5,763 nucleotides of DNA from Nocardioides sp. Its GTDB lineage: Bacteria; Actinomycetota; Actinomycetes; Propionibacteriales; Nocardioidaceae. The first letter of the stretch is position 1, and the number at the start of each line of letters is the position of its first letter. The position numbers and the translations under genes were made by a program. A model generated the notes under the pieces. The model was not told the DNA's origin. It did not search any database and saw only the letters and a list, made by a program, of their open reading frames with translations. Positions 5,060 through 5,763 of the stretch are shown in pieces. The stretch is taken from the NCBI GenBank assembly GCA_023252065.1, contig JAHEXO010000171.1, positions 1 through 5,763 on the forward strand, read 5' to 3'.

Positions 5060-5763
5060 TCAGCGGCCCTGGTTGGCGACGGCCGCGGCGGCCGCAGCTG
5101 CGGCGTCCGGGTCGAGGTAGCGCCCGCCCTTGACCGTGGGTCGCAGTGAGTCGTCGAGCTCGTAGACCAGGGGCATGCCGGTGGGGATGTTCAGCGCCGC
5201 GATGTCCTCGTCGCTGATGTCGTCGAGGTGCTTGACGATCGCGCGCAGGCTGTTGCCGTGGGCGGCGACCAGCACGGTCTGCCCGGTGCGCAAGTCGCCG
5301 GCGATCGGCCCGTCCCAGTAGGGCAGCATCCGGCCGATCACGTCCTTGAGGCACTCGCTGCGCGGCAGCTCGGCGCCGAGGTCGGCGTAGCGGAGGTCGT
5401 GGGCCTGGGAGAACTCGTCGTCGTCGTCGATGGGCGGCGGCGGTACGTCGAACGAGCGGCGCCAGAGCATGAACTGCTCCTCGCCGTACTGCTCGAGCGT
5501 CTGCTTCTTGTTCTTGCCCTGGAGCGCGCCGTAGTGGCGCTCGTTGAGCCGCCAGCTGCGGCGGACCGGGATCCAGTGCCGGTCGACGACGTCGAGCGCG
5601 GAGTTGGCGGTCGTGATCGCGCGCCGCAGCAGCGAGGTGTGGACCACGTCGGGCAGGATGCCCGCGTCGCGGAGCTGCTCCCCGCCGCGCAGGGCCTCAG
5701 CCCGGCCCTTGTCCGACAGGTCGACGTCGACCCAGCCGGTGAAGAGGTTCTCGGCGTTCCAGG
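5060..5763 (-). CDS. gpmA: 2,3-bisphosphoglycerate-dependent phosphoglycerate mutase, 5' end missing
   Basis: GpmA interconverts 3- and 2-phosphoglycerate in glycolysis and gluconeogenesis in the cytoplasm. The frame runs from the right window edge to a TGA at 5062-5060 and shows 233 residues. By alignment to E. coli GpmA about 15 N-terminal residues, including the RHGES catalytic histidine, lie outside the window. The visible part starts [16 protein letters not shown] and contains [11 protein letters not shown], the acid/base glutamate motif [13 protein letters not shown] (glutamate at visible residue 74) and the second active-site histidine in [15 protein letters not shown] (visible residue 168). 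The visible protein ends with a run of eight alanines before VANQGR. The GTG at 5647 is an internal valine codon, not the start. It converges on phoU. In mycobacteria gpm1 is also next to senX3-regX3. Confidence 0.95.
   Translation of the reverse strand, partial: WNAENLFTGWVDVDLSDKGRAEALRGGEQLRDAGILPDVVHTSLLRRAITTANSALDVVDRHWIPVRRSWRLNERHYGALQGKNKKQTLEQYGEEQFMLWRRSFDVPPPPIDDDDEFSQAHDLRYADLGAELPRSECLKDVIGRMLPYWDGPIAGDLRTGQTVLVAAHGNSLRAIVKHLDDISDEDIAALNIPTGMPLVYELDDSLRPTVKGGRYLDPDAAAAAAAAVANQGR

Noticed and set aside
5091..5104. 14-bp perfect palindrome GCCGCAGCTGCGGC
   Set aside because: It sits in the poly-alanine codons near the end of gpmA and is explained by mixed GCN codons; there is no sign of a regulatory role.
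1..5763. CRISPR arrays, tRNA or rRNA genes, transposases
   Set aside because: None seen on either strand. The window is fully accounted for by protein genes and short intergenic regions.

Overview
The window is high-GC DNA with dense genes, GTG starts and 4-bp ATGA/GTGA gene overlaps. The gene content (a SenX3/RegX3-type two-component pair, PhoU and GpmA together) points to an actinobacterium, most likely of the Nocardioides/Propionibacteriales type. The genus is inferred, not shown.

Left part (1-2327, + strand): the end of a lutABC L-lactate utilisation operon. The 3' end of lutA is cut by the window edge. lutB and lutC are complete. Each gene starts inside the stop of the previous one, so the operon looks translationally coupled.

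Middle (2352-4251, - strand): a phosphate-type two-component operon, senX3 then regX3, convergent with the lut operon. The 86-bp spacer between the two genes is not empty. It carries a 29-codon small ORF whose ATG overlaps the senX3 stop and whose TGA overlaps the regX3 start (ATGA at both ends), with a good Shine-Dalgarno at each junction. A perfect 10-bp direct repeat marks the two junctions, and an imperfect 24-bp tandem repeat fills much of the spacer. This resembles the MIRU repeats known from the same gene junction in mycobacteria.

Control region (4252-4371): a compact divergent promoter between senX3 (-) and phoU (+). Each side has a TAnnnT -10 element exactly 6 nt before the start codon, which suggests leaderless mRNAs. 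Two pairs of GTTCAC-like heptamers at 11-bp spacing resemble the Pho boxes of Streptomyces PhoP, and a 12-bp palindrome lies between them. The simplest reading is that phosphorylated RegX3 controls both its own operon and phoU.

Right part (4372-5763): phoU (+), a hairpin terminator, then gpmA (-), which converges on phoU and loses its N-terminus at the window edge. Linkage of gpm to senX3-regX3 matches the mycobacterial gene order. PhoU links the Pst phosphate transporter to the SenX3 kinase; no pst genes lie in this window.
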